Of a stretch of DNA of 64,000 nucleotides, positions 50,872-63,731 are shown piece after piece. Each line of letters begins with the position of its first letter. The stretch's first letter is position 1. The stretch is from Phascolomyces articulosus. Taxonomy: Eukaryota > Mucoromycota > Mucoromycetes > Mucorales > Lichtheimiaceae. Below the pieces are notes generated by a model that had not been told where the DNA came from, searched no databases, and saw nothing but the letters and a program-made list of their open reading frames with translations. The stretch spans positions 496,001-560,000 of the forward strand of contig JAIXMP010000020.1 of assembly GCA_025677815.1 (NCBI GenBank), written 5' to 3'. The position numbers and the translations under genes are program-made.

Positions 50872-51800
50872 ATGGAAGCTGTCCAAACTTTCGGCCGCAA
50901 GGTGTGTATCAAATGAATCTAATGAATCCATCCGTTGAGTGAATCCATCAGTCCTGTATAGAAATGGATGCATCCTAAAATTCGATCGATCGATATACAA
51001 AAAAAAAAAAAACGAAAACGATAAAATATTCCAACATTCGAATTCTATTATATATACGGGACAAACGCGATTCACACAACCATGACCTATTACACAATTT
51101 TTTTTTACAACAACAAAAATGATTAATTATGGGAATTCTATTATTATTTGAATTCTATTAGAAAACTGCTACTGCCGTTGCTCACTGCAAGCGTGGACGT
51201 GGTCTTATCCGCGTGAACGGCTCTCCCCTTGAGCTCTTGGAACCCGCCATTCTCAAGTTCAAGGTCTACGAAGTCGTCCTTCTTCTCGGTGAAGAACGTT
51301 TCGCCAACGTTGACATCCGTATTCGCATCCAAGGTGGTGGTATGTAGCAAAAAAGACTTTTTTTAAAAAAATGTTTATGTGGGGAATCATTGGATTAATT
51401 GGAAAAAGGGGAGGAGGAAAATGGAATGAGTATTTAATGCATAAGAAAATAACCAAAATTATTATTATCAATGAAATGAATAGGTGTTGTCTCCCAAGTC
51501 TATGCCATCCGTCAAGCTCTTGCTAAGGCTATCGTCGCTTTCTACCAAAAGTACGTCGATGAAGCTTCCAAGAAGGAAATCAAGGAAATCCTTGTCCAAT
51601 ATGACCGTACTCTCCTTGTCGCCGATCCCCGTCGTTGCGAACCCAAGAAGGTAATTATTATTCTAACTAGAATGAAGTTTGGGAAGGGGAGATAGTAAGA
51701 TGTTATATATTTAATTGAATACTAATATGCATGATGATTATAATAATAATAGTTCGGTGGTCCAGGTGCCCGTGCTCGTTTCCAAAAGTCATACCGTTAA
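50872..51800 (+). CDS. RPS16: 40S ribosomal protein uS9 (S16)
   Basis: This small-subunit head protein reaches the P-site tRNA with its C-terminal tail. Exons 50872-50901, 51162-51339, 51484-51650 and 51753-51800 give 140 residues, close to the 143 of yeast. Hallmarks are [55 protein letters not shown] and the basic end [11 protein letters not shown]. The final Arg is the residue that contacts P-site tRNA in the family. Exon 1 has only ten codons and is followed by a 260-bp intron, unusually long for this window. Codons are C-ending far more often than in neighbouring genes, fitting strong expression. Identification is secure. Confidence 0.97.
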
Positions 51801-53263
51801 AATAACAACCAATTATTTGGTTTCCTTTATTCTACTTTCTTTTCTATCGCACTTTTTTTCATGTAAAAAGCCCTTCTTTTTTTTGTAATATGGGAACAAT
51901 GTTTTTTTAATGTATAAATGAAAAAAGAAAAGGAAGTTTGGATTCGTTTCTGTGTTTTTACGGCATGAAAAAAGACAAAAAAAAAGATGATAATAGTAAT
52001 TTTCGTAGCATTGTGTGTAGATTGTTTCTATGTTGCGCTTTTATTACATGTTTCATAACTGAATCCATTGATAAATTATCTTTGGGAACAAGAGAGAGAG
52101 ACGAGAGTGAGAATGGGAATGGGACTGAGAAAGAAAAGAGATATCAGAGTGAAAGTGATGGTCTGTTATCAGTTAAGATTGTTCACTATGTAAATGGTTA
52201 TTGGATGGTCACTATGCTTTCATTATTTGGATCCACCACTTACCTGCCTGTTAAACCTGAGCCTGACCTAACCTGACCTCACTGATTTTTTCGGGTACAT
52301 TTATTTTCCATTCAGCCCATTTTATTTCATTGTGGAACAATTCATAAACCTGTAAAAACCCAGCTTGATCTGGTGTACATAGTACATATATACATTTTGT
52401 TCCCGTGCCAAAATAACAAAACAAAAAAAAAAGAAGTAAGGGTTTTTTAACTCTTTCATTTCCCCGGCCTATTCAAATATTTATATACCTTGGAACTATC
52501 ATTCATCGAGAATCATAAACTGGATAATGATGATATATTGTTTATTGTTACTATTTATTGATCAAGAGCGATAAGTGGTATTGACTTGATTGCTGAGAGT
52601 GAAGTTGTATTATCGTTAAAAGTTTATATTATAAAATAGTTGTTATGAGAACGTCAAGTGTTTGAATTTGTGTGACATGAAAAAGAGGACCCATCTCAAA
52701 AAAACAACTTGAAAGAGAAGACCTAAAGAATAAGGAACAGGAACTCTGCTTATTATTATTTGACTTATTAAACGCGTTGGTAATAAGTAGGACAAACAAA
52801 ATAAGGAAGAAGATCTTTTTCTTTTAAAAGAAGTATATATATATATATATATAAATACTCATCTTTATAAAGAAATAAAAATGAAATCATCTTCTCATAT
52901 ATATATATATATATATTGTATGTAATATATAAATAATATATATCTATTTCAATCCATTCAATCTATCACGCTTACAACCTTATAGTCCCCCATCCAAATA
53001 TAAAAAAAATTTAATAGGGCTTGAGTTACTTATAAAAAATGAAATATTATTGGTGGTTTGGTGTTTTTTGTGGAACGAAAATGACTTTAGAACCCGCTCT
53101 GCTCTAATAATGTAAAAAAGGTTGTTGACGTAACCTGTGTTTGGTATAAGAGCAGCTCATCACTTGTTAAATTTTCGCTTACCGCATCGCGTATTTGGCC
53201 TTTTGACAACCCAAAGAAAAAAAAAGTTCTTCCAACTTCATCTTTAATCCACTAAAAATCATA
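51801..53263. other. Intergenic region between RPS16 and the 14-3-3 gene
   Basis: A 112-codon frame at 51938-52276 lies in the RPS16 3' region and shows no family motif, so I do not call it a gene. TA microsatellites occur at about 52837-52852 and 52898-52916. The last 150 bp before 53263 form the 14-3-3 promoter. Confidence 0.45.
53145..53150 (+). promoter_or_regulatory. TATA-like box of the 14-3-3 gene
   Basis: TATAAG in GGTATAAGAGCAGC lies 119 bp before the start codon, with a short A-rich leader (AACCCAAAGAAAAAAAAAG) in between. The spacing suits a TATA element, although the last base departs from TATAAA. Confidence 0.4.
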
Positions 53264-55168
53264 ATGTCTACTGTAAGTTCTCTCTTTTTTTTAATTGTGT
53301 CAATGGAATGAACCTCATTATTCCCTCTCTCCCCCTTCCTTCTTTCTTTTATTTTTCATAATCAAACATCTTTTTCTTTCTCATCCTACCGACTGAAATT
53401 CGTTTTTTTTTCATGTTGGTGTTTTAAAAAAAAAATAACTAGTATTCCATTGTCTATGGGAACCGTTCATCCCATTCAATGGGAGAAAAAAAAATACTCC
53501 ATTAACATGAAAGGTTTTTATAAATTATATATTGAGAAGCGCGTATTTTCTTTTTTATTCTTTTGAAATACAAAGGAAAATATCAACTCAATTATTTTTA
53601 AATTAATCTTTTTATCATGAAGTTTAAAAAAAGAAAAAAAAAACACTTAGACCTCATCCGAATTCATCTTGTCGAATTTAACCTTTTTTTATTTTATCTT
53701 TTTCCCCCTATCTCCCGTTTCCTAACAAAACTATTTTTTTTCGTATAATCCTCTCGCGCTCCCTTCTCCTCTACCCCCTCTCCCACTCATTATTTATATC
53801 CCTCATATCAACATTCTTGACTATATACCCTATGGATATGACTCTATATTTATTATTTGTTTATTAAATATCTCTCTCTATTTATTTAGGAACGCGAAAA
53901 CAACGTCTATATGGCCAAGTTGGCCGAACAAGCCGAGCGTTACGATGGTAAGTCCTTTTCTTTAAAAAAAAAAGAAAAAGAACTGTTGAAGGGATATATA
54001 TATATATATACATTCGTATAAACATAAAAAAATAATGAGGGTGAAACGCGTGAGAAGCGTTTCGTCGTGTGTGTCATGAGTCACACTATTTTTATATATA
54101 TATATTCATTATCAGATTCCTTTTGATATCACAAAATGAAGAAACGTAGACTAATACAATGATAATTTTTACTATTATTCATTAGAAATGGTCTCATACA
54201 CCAAGGAAGTTGCTAAGGTAAATATTAAAATAAAATATATAAAAAAAACAATAAGAATCATAAATAACTAATAAATATAACATCTATATTATAATAGATG
54301 GGTGTTGAATTAACCGTTGAAGAACGTAACCTTCTCTCTGTTGCTTACAAAAACGTCATTGGTGCTCGTCGTGCCTCCTGGAGAATCGTTTCTTCCATCG
54401 AACAAAAGGAAGAAGGCAAGGGTAACTCTGCTCAAGTCGAAAAGATCAAGGCTTACCGTCAAAAGATCGAAGCTGAACTTCAAGATGTCTGCTCTGATAT
54501 CTTGAACGTTTTGAAGGATAACTTGATCCCCAATGCTCAAGGTGGTGAATCCAAGGTCTTCTACTACAAGATGTAAGTTGTAAATATATTATAAATTTGG
54601 AACAATAATATTCATTATCATCATCATCATTATTTTATAATATTATAGGATGGGTGATTACCACCGTTACCTTGCTGAATTCCTTACTGGTGAATCCCGT
54701 AAGGAATCTGCCACTCAAGCTCATGATGCTTACAAGACCGCCACTGATATTGCTCAAACTGAATTGGCACCTACTCATCCTATCCGCTTGGGTCTTGCTC
54801 TTAACTTCTCTGTCTTCTACTATGAAATCCTCAACTCTCCTGACCGTGCTTGCCACTTGGCCAAGCAAGCTTTCGATGATGCCATCGCAGAATTGGATAC
54901 CCTCTCTGAAGAATCTTACAAGGACTCCACTCTTATCATGCAATTGCTGAGAGATAACTTGACTTTGTGGACCTCTGATTTGCAAGAGGGTGGTAAGTTT
55001 TTTTTTCTTAAAAAATATATTGGGAAATAATGGAGAGGGAAAGCAAAGAGATTTTTTGGCATTTGATATACTGATTCTATTTTTCTTTCTTTTTTTTTTT
55101 ATAAAACTTTTATAGAAGGTGAAAAGAATGACGAAGCCAAGGGTGAAGAGACTGAAGAATCCAAGTAG
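53264..55168 (+). CDS. 14-3-3 protein
   Basis: A dimeric phosphoserine/phosphothreonine adaptor of signalling, cell cycle and metabolism. Exons 53264-53272, 53890-53947, 54186-54217, 54298-54572, 54649-54992 and 55116-55168 give 256 residues, a standard size. Family signatures are [35 protein letters not shown] (with ligand-pocket Lys and Arg), [15 protein letters not shown] and [19 protein letters not shown]. The acidic tail [15 protein letters not shown] is divergent, as in all members. Exon 1 encodes only Met-Ser-Thr and is followed by a 617-bp intron, the longest I assign here, probably with regulatory content. Codons are C-ending like those of RPS16, implying high expression. Isoform naming would require the paralogues. 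Confidence 0.97.
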
Positions 55169-55629
55169 ATTTTTTTTACTATTAAAAAAAAAGAGGATAG
55201 GCGTTAATTTTTTTCATTCTATTTCACATTCTATTATATATATATATTGTTTTTTCTCTCTTTCTCTCTCTCACTTCATTTATTCTATCTATTTTATTTA
55301 TCGTATCTATCTATCTCTCTTTTGTGAAAGATGAAATATTGGGTTGGGCTTTTTAGAGAGTTTGTTTGATGTTTAAATTTTGGTTTGATTGTGTGTGCGT
55401 ATTTATGATTTGATGGGTGATATAAATGTTTTGTCTAAAAATAAGGATTTGTGTGTTTTGTGCATGTGGGAGTGGTTCTTTTTGACCATATTACTTTGAT
55501 CTACAATATTTGAATCTTTTTCTCTTTTTCCTTCTCCACTTGCAAAAAATATATCCTTTACGCACAATACGTACACAGGTTTTGCATAATACAATAACAC
55601 ACATATCTATTTATCAGACCCAACTTCAA
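55169..55629. other. Intergenic region between 14-3-3 and FIG4
   Basis: The T/C-rich 3' end of the 14-3-3 gene is followed by the short FIG4 promoter on the same strand. A TCTATC-type tract (55285-55325) is present. No gene is supported. Confidence 0.5.
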
Positions 55630-58600
55630 ATGAACCCAGATGCCCAATTCTTTAATGAAACCCAACATTCTTTAAACGAAGAATACATTGCCACCAATAT
55701 ACCCGAGCCAACAAAGAAACAACAACAGCAAACAAATCCATCCCTTGCTTCAGACAATAACAATACTAACAATGATACTAATTCTACCACTGGAAAAAAT
55801 GACGATGATAATGTAAAAGATGTCCCTGGGTTCACCAATTACCGTTTTGTCATGAGTAGTTTTGAATTATACGAAACCAAGACTGTAAGCATGAATACCT
55901 TCCTTTTCTTGGGGTATAGATAGAAAGTAAAAAGACATAAATAAAGATCCTAATAATAATAATAATAATAAAACGTGCCACGTTTCATCATTATATGAAA
56001 AAAAAAGCGATATTATTTGGTAGGCACCAATCAATCCAGACAAAAATATCGAGTCCTTCAAATACATCGCAACAATCCAAAAGAACTCGTTGTTATTGAA
56101 GACGATGTGACTTATTCTGAAACAGAAAAGACTAGATTATTAAACATGATTGAATATGGAAATATGTCAGTGGGAGGTCTTCAATTAGTCCCTATGCGAA
56201 TTCATGGCATTGTTGGATTTATTCGATTTACACAAGGATGGTATATGATTTTTATCACCAATGTTAAACAAGTCGCTTTAATCGGTGGTCATTATGTTTA
56301 TCATATCGATGAAACTCGCCTTGTACCTATTGGTCCTCAAGTGAAAGTGGATAAGAATTCTGATGAAGCTCGGTAGGGTATTTTTTTTTTTTTTTGCTGC
56401 TGTTGGATCCTGTCAAATTTTAAAGCTTGCATAAACTAAAAGTCTTAAATAATTGACACTCTCCCTTTATTAGTTATATCGCTACGTTTCAAAATATTGA
56501 TTTGACAAAGAACTTTTATTTTTCATATACTTATGATATTACCAATACTCTTCAAGTCAACATGACCGGTCCACCTCCTAGTATGGATACAAATAACAAT
56601 GTGAATCCTGAGGAGCATGATAAAGAAAATAATCACAGCACATCTGAAAATACATCTGTGGCGCATAATGATATGTTTGTATGGAATCATTACTTGTTAA
56701 AATCTGGATTCAAAGATTTAAATAGTCGATCTGGTTGGATTCTTCCATTGATTTATGGATTTGTTGATCAAGCAAGTAAGTATTTCTTGAAATGGATTCA
56801 AGCTGGGTGATTCCTTGTATTTTACAAGATTATATTATATATTTATGCAACACAAGGAAGTATTAATGTACTTTTTTTCTTTTCCAGAAATATCGGTGCT
56901 TGGTAGAAATGTTGTTATTACTTTAATCGCTCGGCGATCCAGACATTTTGCAGGTGCACGATTTCTTAAACGAGGTGTTAATGATATGGTATAAAATCCT
57001 TCTGATCCTTCTCATTTTATGAATATATAAATTAATCTAACACCTGGTGCTTACTATGCATTTTTTCTTATTTAGGGTTTTGTTGCAAATGATGTTGAGA
57101 CGGAACAAATTGTAGCAGAAATGACAACCACTTCATTTCATTCCACAGATCGATTGTTTGGAAATCCACGATATACTGCCTATGTACAACATCGAGGATC
57201 TATTCCTTTAATATGGACTCAAGACCCAACAAATATGTCACCTAAACCACCGATTGAATGTAATGTATATTCAATTGGATGGATGATCAGCATAAAAAGT
57301 GGAAGGAGAAAAAAGGGATCAGATCTAGTATCACTTTTTTTTTAAAAAAAAATTAACAATTGATTGCTACTTTTTTTTAATTTATAGTGAACGTTGTCGA
57401 TCCATTTTATACAGCAGCGGCATTGCATTTTGAAAATTTGTTTATTAGATATGGAGCACCTATCATTGTTCTCAATTTAATCAAGGTAAATAGATACAAA
57501 CATTACAGATATTCTATTTATGAAAATGAGATGCATAACCAAAATATATTATTTTAATTACCTAGCAAAAGGAATCACATAAGCGCGAATCTATTCTTGG
57601 TGGTGAATTTGAGCAAGCTATTACTTATTTGAATCAATTCTTATCGAATGATAAAAATATAAAATATATTGCGTGGGATATGTCAAGAGCATCCAAAAGG
57701 TTGGGCAATTTTTTTTTCGAATAGATCATCCAGTTGAAAAAGTAAAATACGTGGATTTATGGAGAATAACTTTTTTTTTCTCACTCTCCATCTAATATAG
57801 TAATCAAGATGTTATTGGTTATTTGGAAACAGTTGCTCAACAAACAATTGATTCTACAGGATTTTTTCATAGCGGACCTGAGCCCTACATCAATGCAATG
57901 CGTCGAAGTGATAGGTAAAGTGGGAAAGAGGAGTTAAGAATAAAATGTGAATACAATGGCTTATACTCTCTATTGAATAGTGATGAACTAAAACGATCCG
58001 AAGGATCACGACAGCATGGTGTTTTACGTACGAATTGTATTGACTGTTTGGACCGAACTAATGCAGCTCAATTTTTGATGGGAAAATGTGCATTAGGTCA
58101 TCAATTATATGCTTTGGGCGTAGTATCTTCGCCCAAAATCGATTTTGATTCGGATGCCGTCAATATCTTTACAGAAATGTATCATGATCATGGTGATACC
58201 ATCGCATTGCAATATGGTGGATCTCATCTTGTTAATACCATGGAAACGTACCGAAAAATTAATCAATGGACAAGCCATCCCCGGGATATGATTGAAACAA
58301 TACGTCGATTTTATGCAAACGCATTTTCAGGTACAATATTACTCTTTACTGTACACCCTCCTTCTTCAATACTTGGCTGTTGTTGTTCTCATCCAATATG
58401 CTTCTCTCATATGCTTACTACTCTAATATATATATTCCTATCATAGATGCCGATAAGCAAGATGCTATCAATTTGTTCTTGGGTAACTTTGTAACAGAAG
58501 ATGGACAACCCATGTTATGGGAATTGAATTCGGATTACCATTTACATAACCAAGATCCTCGCACTCAGCCCACTCGACGAGAGTAAGTATAAGTTTTTAA

Positions 58601-59961
58601 TGTGTTGTTATATAAATATATATTTCTTTTGGTATTGTGTGCTAATCATATATTTCTTTATATTTTTACATAGCTATCGAAAATGGTGTTCAACCAAAGT
58701 CTTTGTTCCAAAACAAAAAGATGTGGATCCGTCTGCACTGCATATACCAAGTAGTCTCCGAAAACCAGCCGAAAATCCAGACGAGAGTGATCCATACCAT
58801 GGCTATTGGGCCGAATATTATGATCCTCAGTCTTTAACATCATTTGAATCCTTATTTGCTTATAATATGAATGGCACGCTCAAATATCGATTTCCTAAAG
58901 TTGCTTACAGTGGCCATACAAGCGAAACAGAGTATGCCTTTTTATTCTGTATATATTTTTTAAAAAAATTGGCTCGAGAAGATAGAGAGGAAGATGATGA
59001 TTTATCACTACTATAAAGTACTTGATGTAGCTAAAACTTTGGAATCAATTAATGATAGATTGACACGAGAACTAGCCTCAAGTTTAAGTCCATTTACTGT
59101 CCGTCCTATTCCTGGCACACGACCTCCAGCTGTCATTAAAACGGCAACTGATGAAAAAGAAACACCTGAAGAAACAACAACACAGCGAACCAAGGACAAA
59201 TGGGCAATTGAAAATATGGCCAAGCGTAGTCTTGATCCTCAAGTATCTAATACAGAACAAAAAGAATATGCAAGGTCTGGATTTTTATATAAAATTTCTT
59301 TACACTTGATTATACAAGTTAAATTATTCTAATCTTCTGATCTATTTCTCTTGAAAAATAAAATAGATATACCCAACAATTTCGTACTGTGGATAAGCTT
59401 GTGGCAGTACAGAGTGATCAATCTGCTACACCTGGTGGTCTAGAATCTTTTCCAGAATATCAGCAATATTATAACTATTTCAATCGAACAGCTCTGGATA
59501 ACAATCATGCTGGATTACAGACCCATTCCATTGATGAACAAGTCTATCGAACTTATGTGGATATTCCGAGACGTGTGGCTGCTGTACAAATGACACGAGA
59601 TTGGAGTGGAAATGCACGAAGGCGTTATGAAGGATATGCATCTTATTTAACAACTGGAAAATATCCTCATTATCATGGAAGTCAACACCAACGTCAACTG
59701 ATGGCTACATTACAAACCAATGTGTTAAATGCTACAGCGGCAGCTGCGCAAGCAATATTGGATACAGGTGGTGTTGTCGGTGGATCTAGCGGTAGTAATA
59801 ATAGCAGTAACAATAACGGTAGAAGAAAGAGTTCAACAACGACAACGGCATCAACTTCAGGAGGAGGAGGAGGTACTGGAACTATTGTTGGTGAAATGCC
59901 TTCATCGGCTCAGCGACGGTTTTATAGCATTAGCGAAAAAACCAATAATTTGCGAGTATAG
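55630..59961 (+). CDS. FIG4: Polyphosphoinositide phosphatase FIG4 (SAC domain)
   Basis: It removes the 5-phosphate of PtdIns(3,5)P2 and supports Fab1/PIKfyve with Vac14 on the vacuole. Exons are 55630-55884, 56008-56372, 56474-56775, 56888-56988, 57076-57259, 57388-57485, 57566-57699, 57801-57914, 57981-58330, 58447-58582, 58674-58931, about 59059-59274 and 59367-59961, giving about 1035 residues. The SAC domain includes [18 protein letters not shown] and the catalytic Cx5R in [12 protein letters not shown] (Cys537, Arg543), then [18 protein letters not shown] and [13 protein letters not shown]. It matches FIG4 rather than Sac1, as the Sac1 C-terminal membrane anchors are absent. Two boundaries are unsure: the exon 12 acceptor may instead be 58990 (23 more residues), and its donor is an atypical GTCTGG. 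The Asn/Ser-rich tail is poorly conserved. Confidence 0.93.
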
Positions 59962-61680
59962 GTGCTGTTATAGAAGAATAACAATAAATATACCAAATTG
60001 TAAAGAATAAAATATACTACTACCCGCCTTTTTATTAAATGTATAAATATAACATTATTTTTATATATCAGAATAGAACTAGTGTGCTGTATTTATTTCT
60101 TTTTGAAATGGTCCTATTTATATATACTATTAAAATAACCGCTTTTTTTTTTCATAGTATAATAAGATGGATATTACAAAAAAGCGTATGATACTGATTC
60201 ACCAATGAATTCTATAATGAGTTACTACTGTATAAACTAAAGTTTAGCTCCACGAAGAACATTCAAATGTTCCATCTGATGCCGAAATTCTTATTGTGAT
60301 ACGTTGTTTGAGTGTATGCTGTATTGAACTATCAATTGGAACGACTGTATGTGTGATACTTTAATATAAATGAGATAAACCAACAAAGGACCACTATTAT
60401 TATTATTAATAAATATTGAACTGTATCGAAAAATATTGAAGTATGGCAGGAGAGCAAAAACTGTATTTTTTATACCTACCAAGAATATCAAGAATTTCCA
60501 TGGGGATATTGCTTGTGTGATTCATTTATTATGGTCGCTTTAACCATGGATGACTGTCTCATAAAATCTTAATCCAATGCTCTCATTATAGTACGCTTGA
60601 TTATTTATATATATTTTATCAGTAATATAAAATGACATAAGTACGTAATATACTATGGCTAGAATATATAAAATATATTTATCCAGCAACTAAAATGTAC
60701 GTAGTAACAATGTTATATGTGAGTTTTTACCTTCTTGGATCGCTAGAAAGTAATATCTTTTTTTCTGTTTTTACGTATTTACTTTTTTTATACATGAATA
60801 AGATTGTCGAAATACAAAGATCAAAGAATGAAACATAATGAATAATAATGCAAGGCAGGCGTAAGGGTAAATTATATTGCTTACCAGACTTAGAACTATT
60901 TAATAACTCGAAAGATATATGATAAATCTGGGGCGATAAAAACTGAATGTTGATCCAGTTGCATTTCCTTTGCCGCATGATCGAGATATTGGAATATGAC
61001 GTAGACATCCTTAGTAGTAGTGTAATATACTATTATACTATGGTTGCTGTTGTAAATTTGTATAGGAATCATGTACGTACATTCCATATTTTGATTATAA
61101 ATTTCAAAGTTTATTGTTTGGATTTGTTTTTAAGAAATTTATTTTGAGATGAGTAGTGACAGGTGCTGCGATCAGATGTGGGAAAAGATGTGTAGCTTAT
61201 GCTAGCGAAAGTCATTTTTTTTCTCGTTTTTATACCCAAAAACCTGTAATCAATGATAAATTATACTTTATTTAGTACCTCGCTAACCATTCATTTCTCA
61301 TTTTAATATTTAATAGTGCAATTTTTTTCAGGATAGTGAATCACATAGAAGTAAAAATCATTAGATACCCTTATTATCTAACAGTCGTAACTGGGATAGT
61401 ATATGCATTACTATGTGAAATAAAAAACACCCTTCTTTCTGCAAATTGTTGTCTCGATGGAGATTTATTTGGTTGCTTTGTGTTAATATATAAACATTTA
61501 AAGTATTCGCTTTCGGTTTTCCATGACGGTTGACAGGATGAGAATTAACGTGCAGGATGAAACAAGTTCCATTTATAGCAACTGAGTATCTATGCAAAGC
61601 TTGAAAGTGACGCGTGCTCTTTGTTCCCAAGCCTATTTTTCTTTTCTTCTTTCTTTAGTTTATTACCCACTATTCAAATA
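59962..61680. other. Gene-free spacer between FIG4 and IST1
   Basis: No frame in these 1.7 kb has splice partners or recognisable motifs. The final 60 bp before IST1 are T/C-rich, as expected for a promoter or leader. Confidence 0.45.
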
Positions 61681-62930
61681 ATGTTTCAACCAAATAAACT
61701 AAAAGTCCATCTCAAGCTATCCATCAATCGTCTAAAAATGTTGCAAGCGAAAAAAAACTCGCTTAGTCAGCATCAACGTCGAGAAATCGCCACACTTCTT
61801 GATAAAGGTAAAGAAGAAAGTGCACGTATCCGAGTTGAACATATCATTCGTGAAGATTTATTGGTCGAAACAATGGAAATGCTCGAACTTTATTGTGATT
61901 TATTACTCGCTCGATTTGGATTGATTGAACAATACAAGTAAGAAGGGCTATTTTTTTTATGAAGAGGGTGCAACAAAAAACATGGAAGCTTATGGAGAAA
62001 AAAAGAGCTTTGTTCATAAAGAATCTATTTTAATCATAATTGAACATACTTTTCAAAGGGAGTGTGACCCAGGTATTTTTGAAGCTGTAAATACATTGAT
62101 TTGGGCAGCACCTCGTGTGGATGAAGTCAAGGAGCTAGCAGCAGTATGATATATATTTTGTTAATATAGAAGATACGTGATGTAAATGCAAATGGGGTTA
62201 CTTAAAAATTTTGGATATTTTTAATAATAGGTTAGAGATCAATTTGCTGGAAGATATGGAAAGGAATTCGTATTGAATGCACTTGATAATGTGGATCAAG
62301 TTGTAAATGATAGGGTATGAATATGCTTTATTTGTTTTATCCGAAAATAAATGATTAACAAAGAAGGGTTATTCGAACATTTTATTTATGTTATAGGTCA
62401 TACACAAACTTCAAGTCAGTGCCCCAGATCCATATCTTGTTGAACGTTACCTTGAAGAAATTGCAAAATCGTATGATGTGCTTTGGACTTCAAATATATT
62501 AGCTGCCGAAGCTGAAGATGATTTGGAAGATGACGATAATTCAAGCGGTGGAGGTGGTGGATTAGCAGAGGCATATCCTGCTGAATTAGAACCTCCTCTT
62601 TTGGCTGATCCAGCTGCTGCTAGTGCATCTGTAAGTTTTCAAACATACAAAAAAAAAGGGATAACAAAAAAAAAATGAATGAAAAACATATTTGAAAGCA
62701 AACATATTCTTCAATACTAACTAGAAAAATAATAGACACAGCAACAAAAACAACAACCATCCGAACCATCACAACCACCCCCCGAAACATCCATTGATTT
62801 ACCTGAAATTCCTTCCAATATGCCACCAACGACAAAGCGCTCACCTGCCCCTGCGATACCAAAACCTAAAGATGATCCAAATGATTTTGATGCGTTAGCT
62901 AAGCGATTAGAGGCTTTGAAACGAAGATAA
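61681..62930 (+). CDS. IST1: ESCRT-III-associated regulator IST1
   Basis: IST1 binds Did2/CHMP1 and Vps4 and controls ESCRT-III disassembly on endosomes. Exons 61681-61937, 62059-62143, 62231-62314, 62397-62630 and 62736-62930 give 284 residues. The N-terminal Ist1 fold runs to about residue 175, with KLKVHLKLSINRLKMLQAKK, EIATLLDKGKEESARIRVEH and LEAVNTL-type helices (FEAVNTLIWAAPRVDEVKEL). It ends in LVERYLEEIA. A Gly/Ala/Pro-rich linker follows. The last residues, DALAKRLEALKRR, fit the MIT-interacting motif MIM1 (acidic-x-x-Leu-x-x-Arg-Leu-x-x-Leu-Lys), the Vps4 contact. The exon 2 acceptor (62058) is preceded by CTTTTCAAAG, an AAG rather than TAG site, and was chosen because it keeps the frame. 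Confidence 0.94.
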
Positions 62931-63215
62931 AAAACATATTTTAAAAGAGATGACGATACCCTACACATTTTCCCTTTCTCCTACACCATTGTCTTGAACA
63001 TTCTATAAATTTATATAAAAATGAAATGAACGATTAAATAGCGTATATTGGAATATGGGTTGTATTGTTTTATTTAAATTATAAAATGTTAATACTATGC
63101 TGATGTGATAGGTTAAAGAACCACATTAGTATTATTATTAGTGCAATTATTGTCTTTCCAATAAGGATCTACTTGATACCACCTTAAAATACACCTTTCT
63201 TCTCTTCCTTTACTT
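62931..63215. terminator. 3' region of IST1
   Basis: A run ATATAAAAATGAAATGAACG about 80 bp after the stop may hold the polyadenylation signal. Nothing else is recognisable. Confidence 0.35.
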
Positions 63216-63731
63216 ATGCTGCATCCTTCTACTGCGACGGGAGGTTTACATTCCTTCTTGACCGTGATGAACGCTACTGATTATTTTTTTCAACAAGCCC
63301 CAAAAGATTGATGTCTTTCAAAGGCACTTATACATTACGATAATATGTATAACTTGACAAATTTGAAACGGTTACTTGATAAAATTGAGCAAGACTTGAA
63401 AACTGTTGGAAACAAACAACCGCGCTCAAAAGAGTGTCAACTCACACATTGATCTTATCGAGGTATGAAATTTCTTACCCTATCAATGACTATTATTATT
63501 AATTTTTATTTTTTGCTTACTTTGTTAGACCCTAAAAACATGAAATATGCAATATCAGAATCGGCTGAAACACTCCAAAAACCAAATCAACATTTACCAT
63601 CGATAAACATTGAGCAGCAACAACCAGAGCCACAAAAACAGCCAGCTCCACTACGTACCCAACAACAACATGAAAATAACAGCCAACCTAGCATGACTAT
63701 TAACATTACAAAACTAGCCGAAACCCTTTAA
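63216..63731 (+). pseudogene. Unrecognised small two-exon gene, apparently broken
   Basis: A frame from ATG 63216 reads MLHPSTATGGLHSFLTVMNA then TDYFFQQAPKD. It meets TGA at 63309-63311 and continues in the same frame as CLSKALIHYDNMYNLTNLKR then LLDKIEQDLKTVGN. Near 63430 the sense shifts by one base (…NSHIDLIE). A donor-like G|GTATGA at 63463 and acceptor TTGTTAG at 63528 flank a short intron. After it only one frame stays open, a Gln/Pro-rich stretch ending LAETL and TAA at 63729-63731. The stop, the frame change and the phase conflict at the intron together suggest a pseudogene. The helical, heptad-like middle recalls small coiled-coil complex subunits, but I do not recognise the family. 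Confidence 0.35.

Noticed and set aside
51938..52276. 112-codon ORF downstream of RPS16 as a gene
   Set aside because: It lies in the likely 3' region of RPS16, starts inside an A-rich stretch and has no recognisable domain or splice pattern.
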